From assembly GCA_005884685.1 (NCBI GenBank), contig VBAH01000007.1:62001-126000 (forward strand): 64,000 nucleotides of DNA. The letters run 5' to 3'. The notes beneath the pieces are model-generated. The model was not told the origin of the DNA. It saw only the letters and a program-made list of their open reading frames with translations, and made no database searches. Each line of letters starts with the position of its first letter. Position 1 is the stretch's first letter. The stretch is from Alphaproteobacteria bacterium. Lineage in GTDB: Bacteria; Pseudomonadota; Alphaproteobacteria; Rhizobiales; Xanthobacteraceae. A program made the position numbers and the translations under genes. Below are positions 16,405 through 24,874 of this stretch, one piece after another.

Positions 16405-17352
16405 ATGCGCCGGCTCCTATTCTGCATACTGGTACTGGCCTTTTGTCAAAGCGCTCGCGCGGCTCTTCTACCGCCGGAGTTCACAAAATCGGTCGTAGCC
16501 ATCGGTTTCATCCAAACAACCGTGGACCCCGGGAAACCATCCACTTCGCGGTGGGTGACAATCGGCACGGGCTTCCTTTATGGCTTCTTGTTCAAAGACG
16601 ATCCGGAGCCAAAAAACCGTCTGTATCAAGTCTATCTCGTCACAGCTAAGCACGTAATCATAGAACACTTGGCGGCAAAGAGAGACCTCCAGATTCGCGT
16701 AAATCCAAAAGATGAGACGGCGCGAGGGACCGAATTCACGATACCAACTGAACCTCCGCCCCCGAGCGCACGCTGGTTCGTCAATCCAGATGGCAGCGAT
16801 ATCGCAATCGTGCAGATCAATTTCAATCTGCTCAAGGAAGGAAATTATGACGCGTTCTTCTTACAAGGTGACACCCACGCCGCTCCCATTTCGAAAATGA
16901 AAGAGATTGGCTCATCTGCTGGAGATGGCGTCTTTGTCGTTGGCTTTCCGCTCAATTTGGCAGGCATTGAGCGCAATTATGTGATCGTTAGACAGGGAAT
17001 TATTGCAAGACTAGAAGAGCTCTTCAACAAAGCGTCTAGGACATTCCTAATCGATTCATTTGCATTCCCCGGCAACAGCGGGGGACCGGTCTTTATCAAA
17101 CCAGAACTCACATCCATTCAGGGCACCAAAGCCAATCATAATTGTTATTTGATCGGTCTCGTAGTCGGCTACAAACCATACGACGAAGTCGCCATCAGCA
17201 CTCAAACCAAGCAACCGCGAATCATCTTCCAGGAGAACTCCGGGCTAGCTGACACGCTTCCAGTTGATGTCATTGATGACACCATAAAAGCGTACATGCA
17301 GGCGTTTCCAACAATTCAACCTCCATCGCCAGATCCATCTCCAAATAGGTGA
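16405..17352 (+). CDS. Exported trypsin-like serine protease
   Basis: Protein of 315 residues with a signal peptide (LLFCILVLAFCQSARA) and a chymotrypsin-fold protease domain. The catalytic triad is visible as His83 (VTAKHVI), Asp132 (DGSDIAIV) and Ser225 (GNSGGPVF). No PDZ domain follows, unlike DegP/DegQ, and the C-terminus is a short Pro-rich tail. It probably acts in the periplasm or outside the cell. The gene is clearly more AT-rich than its neighbours and uses different codons (AAA, TTT, ATT common), a sign of recent transfer. It has no operon partner, and its stop lies 7 nt from the convergent flavoprotein gene. Confidence 0.87.
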   Translation: MRRLLFCILVLAFCQSARAALLPPEFTKSVVAIGFIQTTVDPGKPSTSRWVTIGTGFLYGFLFKDDPEPKNRLYQVYLVTAKHVIIEHLAAKRDLQIRVNPKDETARGTEFTIPTEPPPPSARWFVNPDGSDIAIVQINFNLLKEGNYDAFFLQGDTHAAPISKMKEIGSSAGDGVFVVGFPLNLAGIERNYVIVRQGIIARLEELFNKASRTFLIDSFAFPGNSGGPVFIKPELTSIQGTKANHNCYLIGLVVGYKPYDEVAISTQTKQPRIIFQENSGLADTLPVDVIDDTIKAYMQAFPTIQPPSPDPSPNR

Positions 17353-17359
17353 CGTCCCC

Positions 17360-18589
17360 CTACTCCGCCGCGAGCGCCTGCTTGCCCCATTCGTGAATGC
17401 GGTCCGGCATGGTGAGATACTCAGCCCAAGCGCGCTCGGCGCGCTGCCTCCGCTCGGCCGGCCGCGCAGTCTCACCGTGTATGCAGATCGCGCCGAATTC
17501 CCGCGCGCGGGAAATGATCCAGTCGCCCGCGGCCTTGCGCGTCGCGCCGTAGTGCGCGAGGGCGGCCTCGATGCTCTCGTGGTCGCGCAGCGCATCCGCC
17601 AGGCATGCGGCATCGAGCGCCGCCTTGGTCACGCCCGCGCCGACGTGCGGGCGCGCGACGAACGCGGCGTCTCCCATGATGACCGCGCGGCCGAACACGA
17701 GCTGCGGCGCCGCGAGATCGTAGATCGCCTGGAACGTCGGGCGCGGCGTTGCGCCGAAGATCTCCGCGAGCGACGGCGCGATCTCGGCGCGCGCCGCCTG
17801 CTTCGCCGCGTCGATGACATCGCGGCGGATCAGCGGCGGCGGGATCTGCTCGTGCTGGCGGCCGGACGCATCGGTGTTCATGGCGGCAAGCGCGGCCTCG
17901 TCGGCCGGCCGGTACCACACGATGTTGTAGTCGCGCTTGCCCGGGGTGACGTCGCCGTCACGCGCCGGCACCGGATAGGACACCCACAGCTCGCCGTCGG
18001 GAATGCAGAACGCGTTGCGCGCATAGAGCAGCTCGCGCTGCGCCGGCGTCGCGTCCGCCTCGGCGTGCAGCGCGCGCCACGCGAAATAGCCGGCATATTC
18101 CGGTTTTGCGTCGGGCAGGAACTGCCCCCGCACCGCGGAGCGCACACCGTCCGCGCCCACCAGCAGATCACCGGTCGCGCGCGTGCCGTCGGCGAAGATC
18201 GCGGTGACGCCGCGCGCGTCCTGCTCGACCCGCGCGAGCGATTTCGCCGGATGATAAAGCCCGGGCGGCAGCGCGTCCTTGAGCGGACGATAGAGCCGCG
18301 ACCATGCGGTCATCATGCGCGGGCGCGGCACGTCGGCGACGACGCCGCCTTGCTCGTCGAGCCAGACGTAGCGCGGGATCGCAACGCCGAGCGGCGCGCT
18401 CATGTCGATGCCGATGCGCCGCAGGATCGCAACCAGCGCCTCGTGCGAGCCGAGCCCGGCGCCGCGTCCGGCCAGGTCCTCGGCGCTGCGCTCGAACACA
18501 TCGACGCGCCAGCCGATCGCGCGCAACAGATGCGCGGCGAACATGCCGGCAATCGAGCCGCCGATGATGAGTGCGCGGGGGGTGCTCAT
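17360..18589 (-). CDS. FAD-dependent monooxygenase (aromatic hydroxylase family)
   Basis: Class A flavin monooxygenase of 409 residues. It has GGSIAGMFAAHLLR for ADP binding, then the DG-type motif LLVGADGVRSAVRGQ, and the second FAD motif VIMGDAAFVARPHVGAGVTK. The region YAGYFAWRALHAEAD is similar to 2,6-dihydroxypyridine 3-monooxygenase-like proteins. It would hydroxylate a ring compound using NAD(P)H and oxygen. The start is taken where the flavin motif begins five residues in; the upstream reading frame runs through a palindromic repeat. The exact substrate is not determined. Confidence 0.87.
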   Translation of the reverse strand: MSTPRALIIGGSIAGMFAAHLLRAIGWRVDVFERSAEDLAGRGAGLGSHEALVAILRRIGIDMSAPLGVAIPRYVWLDEQGGVVADVPRPRMMTAWSRLYRPLKDALPPGLYHPAKSLARVEQDARGVTAIFADGTRATGDLLVGADGVRSAVRGQFLPDAKPEYAGYFAWRALHAEADATPAQRELLYARNAFCIPDGELWVSYPVPARDGDVTPGKRDYNIVWYRPADEAALAAMNTDASGRQHEQIPPPLIRRDVIDAAKQAARAEIAPSLAEIFGATPRPTFQAIYDLAAPQLVFGRAVIMGDAAFVARPHVGAGVTKAALDAACLADALRDHESIEAALAHYGATRKAAGDWIISRAREFGAICIHGETARPAERRQRAERAWAEYLTMPDRIHEWGKQALAAE

Positions 18590-18622
18590 GGCGCTTTCCG
18601 CGAGTCGATGACGCCAGCCATG

Positions 18623-18758
18623 TTTGCCCTCTCCCCTTCGGGGAGAGGGCGTCGCAGGAATCTCAACGGACTCCGTCGGGAGAGGGGCTGCTGACCCCCT
18701 CTCCCAACATCCGGTGTTGAGAATCTGAGCGGCCCTCTCCCCAAGGGGAGAGGGCAAA
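18623..18758. repeat. Palindromic intergenic repeat, family C
   Basis: Starts TTGCCCTCTCCCCTTCGGGG and ends CCAAGGGGAGAGGGCAA, with an internal GAGAGGGG / CCCCTCTCCC pair. It occupies most of the gap between two reverse-strand genes and would form stable stem-loops in either transcript. A related CCCTCTCCC-type element occurs near 31850. Confidence 0.75.
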
Positions 18759-18791
18759 CGCGGCCGGCGCCGACGCTCAGTGCCATCTTGC

Positions 18792-19946
18792 TCACACCAG
18801 CTCCGGCCACGGCACGATGGTGGACTTCACCGTCTTCATCGCCATCGCATCGGCGACCGCCTGTCCGACGCCTTGCTCGGTGAAGGGATAGAGCGTCTGC
18901 ATCTCGAGCCAGGGATATTTGTTGCGCGTGCGGTAGAGCATGTCGACGCCGAGCGGCAGATCGTTCGCCGTGAAGGCCCACGAGCCGAGCACGTTGAGGT
19001 CCTTGGCGCAGATGCGATGCCACGATGTCGCAATCGAGCCGGCATCGGTGAACTGGCCCATCTCGACGTAGGTCCCGCCATCGCGCAGCATCTCGATTCC
19101 CTCGGGTCCGGCGCTCGGATGGCCGGAGCAATCCATCACCAGGTCGGCGCCGAAGCCGCCGACGATGTCGCGCACCGCCGCGATGCGCGCCTCCGGTGTT
19201 TTCACCTCCTCGATGTTCACCGTCGCCTCGGCGCCGAACTTGCGCGCAAGCTTGAGCCGCGGCTCCTCCGGCGCGCCGACGCAGATCACGCGCCCCGCGC
19301 CCATTTCCTGCGCGGCCGCGACAGCGAGAATCCCGATCGGGCCGGAACCCTGGATGACGACGGAATTGCTCCACTTGAAGCGGCCGGCCTCGATCGCGCG
19401 GTTGAACGCGCGGATGCACGAGGTGAGCGGCTCGGAAAGCGCGCCGAGCCGCAGGCTCATGTCGTCGGGCAGCTTGTAGACTTTCGTGCCCGGCAGCATG
19501 TCGAGGTCGACATAGACGTACTCGGCCCAGCCGCCCCACAGATGCGGCGGCTTGTCGAAGCCGAGATAGCGCCCGTAATAGACCGGCGTCAGGCACTTGT
19601 TGGCGTTCTGCGGATAGTGGACGCAGTAGTAGCAGGTGCCGCACGGCATCAGCGGCGGGATCATCACCTTCGAGCCGACCGTGAGCGGCTTCCCCATGAA
19701 ATCTTCGGTGAATTCTTCACCGCATTCGACGATCACGCCGCCGAGCTCATGGCCGAGCGTGAACGGCCACGGCAGCGGCTTCGGCCAGTGACCTTTGAGG
19801 ATGTGCTGGTCGGTGCCGCACACCCCGCAGGCGCCGATCTTGATCAGCGCGGCCTTCTTCGGCACGTCCGGCCACGGCACCGTGCGGATGACCGGCGGCG
19901 CGCCGGGTCCGGCGTGGGTGGTGACGCGGATTTGAGATTTGGGCAT
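18792..19946 (-). CDS. Zinc-binding medium-chain alcohol dehydrogenase
   Basis: NAD(P)-dependent dehydrogenase of 384 residues. The catalytic zinc ligands lie in GACGVCGTDQH and LGHELGGVI. The structural zinc site is the four-cysteine loop PCGTCYYCVHYPQNANKC. The Rossmann motif is VIQGSGPIGILAVAAAQEMG. The enzyme oxidises an alcohol or alicyclic hydroxyl compound in the cytoplasm. Its closest look is to MDR enzymes of ring-degradation pathways, but that is only an impression. It lies between two palindromic repeats, so it is probably transcribed alone. Confidence 0.9.
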   Translation of the reverse strand: MPKSQIRVTTHAGPGAPPVIRTVPWPDVPKKAALIKIGACGVCGTDQHILKGHWPKPLPWPFTLGHELGGVIVECGEEFTEDFMGKPLTVGSKVMIPPLMPCGTCYYCVHYPQNANKCLTPVYYGRYLGFDKPPHLWGGWAEYVYVDLDMLPGTKVYKLPDDMSLRLGALSEPLTSCIRAFNRAIEAGRFKWSNSVVIQGSGPIGILAVAAAQEMGAGRVICVGAPEEPRLKLARKFGAEATVNIEEVKTPEARIAAVRDIVGGFGADLVMDCSGHPSAGPEGIEMLRDGGTYVEMGQFTDAGSIATSWHRICAKDLNVLGSWAFTANDLPLGVDMLYRTRNKYPWLEMQTLYPFTEQGVGQAVADAMAMKTVKSTIVPWPELV

Positions 19947-19956
19947 CGTCTCTCCC

Positions 19957-20080
19957 GGTCATTCCGGAAGCCGAGCGAAGCTCGGCTGTCCGGAATCCAT
20001 AACCACGAAACTATCGAATACGGAAAGTGTCGAGGTTATGGATTCCGGGCTCCGCCCTGGGGGCGGCCCCGGAATGACAG
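19957..20080. repeat. Palindromic intergenic repeat, family D, copy 1
   Basis: Bounded by GGTCATTCCGG and CCCCGGAATGACAG. The inner arms are GGAATCCATAACC and GGTTATGGATTCC, so nearly the whole element folds back on itself. A related copy lies at 46169-46306. Confidence 0.78.
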
Positions 20081-20086
20081 CCAGCG

Positions 20087-21619
20087 CTACTGCCCCCAGG
20101 CCTTGAACGCCTCGTCGAAGGCGCGCTCGCCCGGCGTGCCTTTCTCGAGCGCGAGGATCGCGCGGCGTCCGTTGTTGTAGACGATCGGAATGTCGAACCA
20201 GGAGCGCTCCTTCAAAAGCTGAATGTTGCGCTGCATGTCGCCTTCGACCGCCGACAGCCCGACGAGGAAGAAGCCGGACGTGACTTTCACGGCGAGGCCT
20301 GCGAGCGGCGCACCGCGCGTCTGCTCGGCCTGCTTCATCAGGATGCCCGGCACGTTCGAGATGCCGCCGAACGGGAAGTCAGCGGGCAAATTGAACGTGA
20401 CCTCGATCGGATGACTCGCCGGCAGCGACGGGTCGGTGTTGCGGCGGAGCGAGAACGTCATGGTCATGCGCCGCTCGGGGATTTCGAGATCGGCGCGCAC
20501 TGCGAGATCGGGCGCGGCGCCCGGGCCCGGCGTCACCGTCTCGGTGCGCCAGATCGCCGAGCCGACATAACGCTTGCCCGCCGGGTCGGCCGGGTCCTCT
20601 TCGTACAGCACCACGCGCTGCGCGACGGCGGCCACGGGACCGGCATTCTGCGTGCTTGAAGGCGTCTGCGCGTCGGACGGCGTCGACGGCTGGCCGACGC
20701 GATCGGTGATCTTCGGCTTGGGCGCCGTTCCATCGGCCGGCTGCGAGGTCGCGGGCGCGCGCACGCGGGCGACGAGCCCCCCGATGCGGTCGCGCTGCCA
20801 ATAGGCGGCGGCGCCGAGCCCAAGGATCAGCAGCATCGTCACGATCGCGGCGATCAGGCCGACGCGCGAGCGCTTCGGCAGATCGCCAATGTCGTCGGCC
20901 GAAGGCTGGCGCATCGGGCTTTGCCGCTGCTGCCCCGGGCGTGGTTCGGCGGAGCGATCCGCATCGGATGTCCATGTCGTGACGCGCTCCGATGCGCGCG
21001 GCTCGGGCGCGCGCGCCTCGAACGGGTTCGGCGGCGGGGCCGGGCGTGCCGGCTGCTCGACGGCGCGCGAGGGCGGCCGCACCGGTGTGCGCAGGCCCTC
21101 GGGCTCGACACGCGGCTCGACGCGGTTGAATGCTTCGCCGGAGGTCGCCGTTGCGGCGAACGTTTCGCGCGCGGCCTTGGCGCCTTGCGCCGTCGCATCG
21201 CCGAGCGCCTCGGCTTCGGCGATCACGTCGCGGAAGCCTTTCATCCCCTCTTCGGTCACGGTGCGGCTCGGCGTACGCGAGCGCGGCGGCGCCGCCGGCC
21301 GTTCGGGCGCAGGCGCCGCGGGTTTCGCGGGCGCAGGCGGCGCCGCCTCGGCGGCGGATTCGGGCTTCGGCGCAGCCGGCTCGGCGCGGGGCACCTCGCG
21401 GCCGCGGCGCGCGGCTTCGGCTTCGACCTTGCGGATCGCCTCTTCCAGCGCGAGGCGCTCGCGCGTGATTTCCGCCTCGGTCAACGGCGGATCGCTCATG
21501 CCGCGCAACTGCGCGACCAAAGCCGTGCGCGCGCGCTCGTAGAGCATGCGACGTCCTTCGCCGGTATTCTTCTCAAGACCGGCGATGGCCTTGGCAACGA
21601 GCGGATAATAATCGGCCAT
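20087..21619 (-). CDS. Conserved membrane-anchored hypothetical protein
   Basis: Protein of 510 residues. It has an N-terminal helical segment (YYPLVAKAIAGLEKNTGEGR), a long Ala/Pro/Arg-rich disordered part to about 250, one transmembrane helix (VGLIAAIVTMLLILGLGAAA) and a C-terminal globular domain. That domain begins around VVLYEEDPADPAGKRYVGSA and includes PASHPIEVTFNLPADFPFGG. The topology is cytoplasmic N-terminus and periplasmic C-terminus. I remember similar proteins beside purA in this bacterial group, sometimes labelled histidine-kinase-like without reason; no kinase motif is visible. Function unknown. Confidence 0.8.
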   Translation of the reverse strand: MADYYPLVAKAIAGLEKNTGEGRRMLYERARTALVAQLRGMSDPPLTEAEITRERLALEEAIRKVEAEAARRGREVPRAEPAAPKPESAAEAAPPAPAKPAAPAPERPAAPPRSRTPSRTVTEEGMKGFRDVIAEAEALGDATAQGAKAARETFAATATSGEAFNRVEPRVEPEGLRTPVRPPSRAVEQPARPAPPPNPFEARAPEPRASERVTTWTSDADRSAEPRPGQQRQSPMRQPSADDIGDLPKRSRVGLIAAIVTMLLILGLGAAAYWQRDRIGGLVARVRAPATSQPADGTAPKPKITDRVGQPSTPSDAQTPSSTQNAGPVAAVAQRVVLYEEDPADPAGKRYVGSAIWRTETVTPGPGAAPDLAVRADLEIPERRMTMTFSLRRNTDPSLPASHPIEVTFNLPADFPFGGISNVPGILMKQAEQTRGAPLAGLAVKVTSGFFLVGLSAVEGDMQRNIQLLKERSWFDIPIVYNNGRRAILALEKGTPGERAFDEAFKAWGQ

Positions 21620-21645
21620 TCGTTAGCTACGTGCTCCCGCCCCCC

Positions 21646-22938
21646 TCATGCTTCAAACGGGTTCTGCACCAGTATTGTGTCTTCCCGTTCCGGACTGGTC
21701 GAGAGCATCGCGACCGGACAATCGACCAATTCCTCGATTCGCCGAACGTATTTTATCGCCTGCGCGGGCAAATCGGCCCACGATCTCGCGCCGGCGGTCG
21801 CCCCCTTCCACCCCTCGACGGTCTCGTATACCGGCTCAACCCGCGCCTGCGCGCTGGCGCTCGCCGGAAGATAGTCGATTTCACGGCCATCGAGTCGATA
21901 GCCGACGCACACTTTTATCTCATCGAACCCGTCGAGGATGTCGAGCTTGGTCAGCGCCAGGCCGTTGATCCCGCTGGTACGGGTGGTCTGGCGCACCAGC
22001 ACGGCATCGAACCAGCCGCAGCGCCGCGGCCGGCCGGTCACCGTGCCGAACTCGCGCCCGCGTTCGCCGATGCGGCGGCCGATCTCGTTCTGCTGCTCGG
22101 TCGGGAACGGCCCCTCCCCCACCCGGGTCGTGTAGGCCTTGCAGATGCCGAGCACGTAATCGATCGCGCCCGGCCCAAGCCCGCATCCGGTCGCCGCCTG
22201 GCCGGCGACCGTATTGGACGAGGTGACGAACGGGTAGGTGCCGTGGTCGACGTCGAGCAGCGTGCCCTGCGCGCCCTCGAACAGGATGCGCTTGCCCTCG
22301 CGCCGCCGCGCATCGAGCAGCGACCACACGGTGTCCATGTACGGCAGCACCTTCGGCGCCACCGCGGCAAGATCGTCATAAATGGTTTGCCGCGCGACTT
22401 CGCTCTGTCCGCTGCCGCGGCGCAGCGCATTGTGGTGCGCCAGCAGCCCGTCGATCTTTTCCCCGAGCGCGCCAAGGTCGGCAAGGTCCATCAACCGGAT
22501 TGCGCGGCGGCCGACTTTATCTTCGTAAGCCGGGCCGATGCCGCGCTTGGTGGTACCGATGCGCGTGCCCGCGTTGGAGGACTCGCGCAGCGCATCGAGC
22601 TCCTGGTGCAGCGGCAGGATCAGCGCGACGTTCTCGGCGATGCGCAGGTTGTCCGGCGTGATCCTCACGCCCTGACTGCCGAGCCGCCCGATCTCTTCCA
22701 GCAGCGCGTGCGGATCGAGCACGACGCCGTTGCCGATCACCGAGAGCTTGCCGGGACGCACCACGCCGGAAGGCAGCAGCGAGAGCTTGTAGGTGACGCC
22801 GTCGATCACCAGCGTGTGGCCGGCATTGTGCCCGCCCTGAAAGCGCACGACGACGTCGGCCTGCTCGGAGAGCCAGTCGACGATCTTGCCCTTGCCTTCG
22901 TCGCCCCACTGCGAGCCGACCACCACCACATTCGCCAT
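21646..22938 (-). CDS. purA: Adenylosuccinate synthetase
   Basis: Cytoplasmic enzyme of 430 residues that joins IMP and aspartate with GTP to give adenylosuccinate, the first committed step to AMP. Diagnostic segments are the N-terminal [20 protein letters not shown] loop, [42 protein letters not shown] and the late [15 protein letters not shown]. Length is normal for the family. Its stop lies shortly upstream of no close partner; the membrane-anchored gene follows 26 nt downstream on the same strand and may be cotranscribed. Confidence 0.98.
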   Translation of the reverse strand: MANVVVVGSQWGDEGKGKIVDWLSEQADVVVRFQGGHNAGHTLVIDGVTYKLSLLPSGVVRPGKLSVIGNGVVLDPHALLEEIGRLGSQGVRITPDNLRIAENVALILPLHQELDALRESSNAGTRIGTTKRGIGPAYEDKVGRRAIRLMDLADLGALGEKIDGLLAHHNALRRGSGQSEVARQTIYDDLAAVAPKVLPYMDTVWSLLDARRREGKRILFEGAQGTLLDVDHGTYPFVTSSNTVAGQAATGCGLGPGAIDYVLGICKAYTTRVGEGPFPTEQQNEIGRRIGERGREFGTVTGRPRRCGWFDAVLVRQTTRTSGINGLALTKLDILDGFDEIKVCVGYRLDGREIDYLPASASAQARVEPVYETVEGWKGATAGARSWADLPAQAIKYVRRIEELVDCPVAMLSTSPEREDTILVQNPFEA

Positions 22939-23071
22939 CAGGACCCCTTCGGCAGCTTGATCCGGCGACGTGGGAGAAACCGGGCCGCTCCGTCGATAAC
23001 GGATGCGGTCCGGGGTGGCAAGTCATTGACGCAACTTGGATTTAACCTCGCAGACGCAAAGCCTTGCGGGA

Positions 23072-24769
23072 TTAGGGCTGGCGCGGCGCGTAGGCGACGA
23101 CCTTGTCGCCGGGCCAGCGCAGCCGCCAACCGAGCCGGATCTCCTTCGCCTCCCCGGGCGCCGCCTCGAAGCTCCAGGCGAGCACGCCGCGCCGGTCGCG
23201 CACGTCGCGCTCGGTCGGCGGCGTGGTGACGGGGAGCATCTCGACCTGAATCTCCGCGGTTTCGCTCGTCGGCACCTGATCCTCGATGACGGCCTTGATC
23301 GGCCGGTCGTGGCCGCTACGCAAGGTGATCTTGAACTCGCGCTCGTCCGTCCTGGCGGAGGAGATGATGCCGGCCGATCCCTCGAGCTTGCGCGTGACGG
23401 CGCGTGCGACCTTGACCTTTTCGTCGGGGCCGAAGCCGAGGCGGAGCGTCTCGTCCTTCGGGGTCAGCGGCATCTGCCCGCGCCCGACAAAGATACCGTC
23501 GCGATAGAGCGAGACGCGGCCGGGCAACAGCGGCGCTTCCCCGGCGTGCTTGAGCGAGGCTTCCAGATAGGCCGTCTCATCGAGTGCCGGCGTCGCGCGC
23601 ACCACAAGATCGGGCGCAATCTTGCCGGTCGAGATGCGGAAGCTCTTGGCGCCTTCATTGCCGGCAACCGTCACGCGGCCGGGAATGCGGAATAGCGCCT
23701 GGTATCCGCCGGTTTCGAGCGCGGCTTCCTGTTCCTGCGCGGGAGCGGCCGGGCGAGCCGCGACCGAAGCGCCTTCCTCGGACTGATCACCGTCCGATAG
23801 CGCAAAGCCGAGTAGCGGCGCCTTGCTCAGCATCGATCCCATCCGGTCCTGCATCAGGCGCGAGGTCTTCGCCGGCTGAGGTGCGGGCGGCACGTAATAC
23901 CGGACGATCAGCGGGCTCAGCTCCGGCCCGCTGCCGCCCTTCGCGGTGCGCACGGTCGACACCGAAAGCGCGACGTCGTTCCAGTCCTCGCCGGTCTGCT
24001 GCACGATCTCGGCGCGGCGCACGAGTTCGAGCGCGGGCTTGCGCTCGCGCGTGCCGGTGTCGAGCCGCGCGTCATAGAGCGGCGCCCAGCGCGCGCCGCG
24101 TACCGTGTAGCTGACGCGGAACGTCGCGTGCGCGCCCGCATTCGCGGCGAGATCGATGCGCACCTCCATCTTGCGCGCCGGATTGGCCTGCAGCGCCGCC
24201 TCGACCTGTTTGATCTCCTGATCGAGATCGCGCTGTTTCAGCCGCAGCGTCCTGATCGTGTCGTTGGCCGAACGGATTTCCTCGGCGACCGCCCCGAAGG
24301 CGAGGCGCCAGTCCGCGATCGGGCGCGCTTCGCCCTTCTCGCCCAAGCCGAACGGCGTCTCGGCGGCGAAGCGTTCGGCGAACTTCTTGCGGGCTGCCTC
24401 GGCGCTGATCTGGTCTTCCAGCGAGGTGCGCTCGTCCTTGAGCGCCTGCAAGCGCTTCTCGAGCTCGGGCGCGGCCGGCGGGCGCTCGGCCCGCGGCGCG
24501 CGTGCGTCGATTGCGCCGATGACGACCGGCGCCGCGGTTTCGCCCTCGACGCGCAACGAGGATGCATCGAGGCCCGGCGGAAAATCGCGCGCAATCAGCG
24601 TGGTGTCGCCCGCAGGCAGATCGACGCTGATCGTGCGCGTGACGGTGGCGCCGTCCGGATAGACCGTGACGTTGTCGATCGCGGAGCGGACATCGATCTC
24701 GCCCGCGAGCGCGGGCGCGGCGAACATCAGCACGCAAGCAGCAGGCAGATTGGCAAACGGACGTCCCAT
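23072..24769 (-). CDS. MuiA-family protein with DUF4139 domain
   Basis: Exported protein of 565 residues. A signal peptide (LPAACVLMFAAPALAGE) is followed by an N-terminal DUF4140-like domain (AIDNVTVYPDGATVTRTISV) and a coiled-coil middle at about 105-200. A large beta-rich DUF4139 domain comes next (FRVSYTVRGARWAPLYDARL, QQTGEDWNDVALSVSTVRTA). It ends with the typical RGVLAWSFEAAPGEAKEIRL segment. The family is named mucoidy inhibitor A from one member; its biochemical role is not established. It probably resides in the periplasm or outer membrane. Confidence 0.88.
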   Translation of the reverse strand: MGRPFANLPAACVLMFAAPALAGEIDVRSAIDNVTVYPDGATVTRTISVDLPAGDTTLIARDFPPGLDASSLRVEGETAAPVVIGAIDARAPRAERPPAAPELEKRLQALKDERTSLEDQISAEAARKKFAERFAAETPFGLGEKGEARPIADWRLAFGAVAEEIRSANDTIRTLRLKQRDLDQEIKQVEAALQANPARKMEVRIDLAANAGAHATFRVSYTVRGARWAPLYDARLDTGTRERKPALELVRRAEIVQQTGEDWNDVALSVSTVRTAKGGSGPELSPLIVRYYVPPAPQPAKTSRLMQDRMGSMLSKAPLLGFALSDGDQSEEGASVAARPAAPAQEQEAALETGGYQALFRIPGRVTVAGNEGAKSFRISTGKIAPDLVVRATPALDETAYLEASLKHAGEAPLLPGRVSLYRDGIFVGRGQMPLTPKDETLRLGFGPDEKVKVARAVTRKLEGSAGIISSARTDEREFKITLRSGHDRPIKAVIEDQVPTSETAEIQVEMLPVTTPPTERDVRDRRGVLAWSFEAAPGEAKEIRLGWRLRWPGDKVVAYAPRQP

Positions 24770-24874
24770 GGCGAGCTCCCTCTGGCAGGAGTCGCCCCCG
24801 CGCCATGGAACTCGCGCAATTCAGGTTTCCCTAGGGCCAACCACGGGCTGTATCGGGGCAAGATCGCGGCTGCG

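Noticed and set aside
20087-21619. Histidine kinase (CheA-like) label for the membrane-anchored protein
   Set aside because: No HisKA, Hpt or HATPase motif is present; only an Ala/Pro-rich region that can give false similarity.
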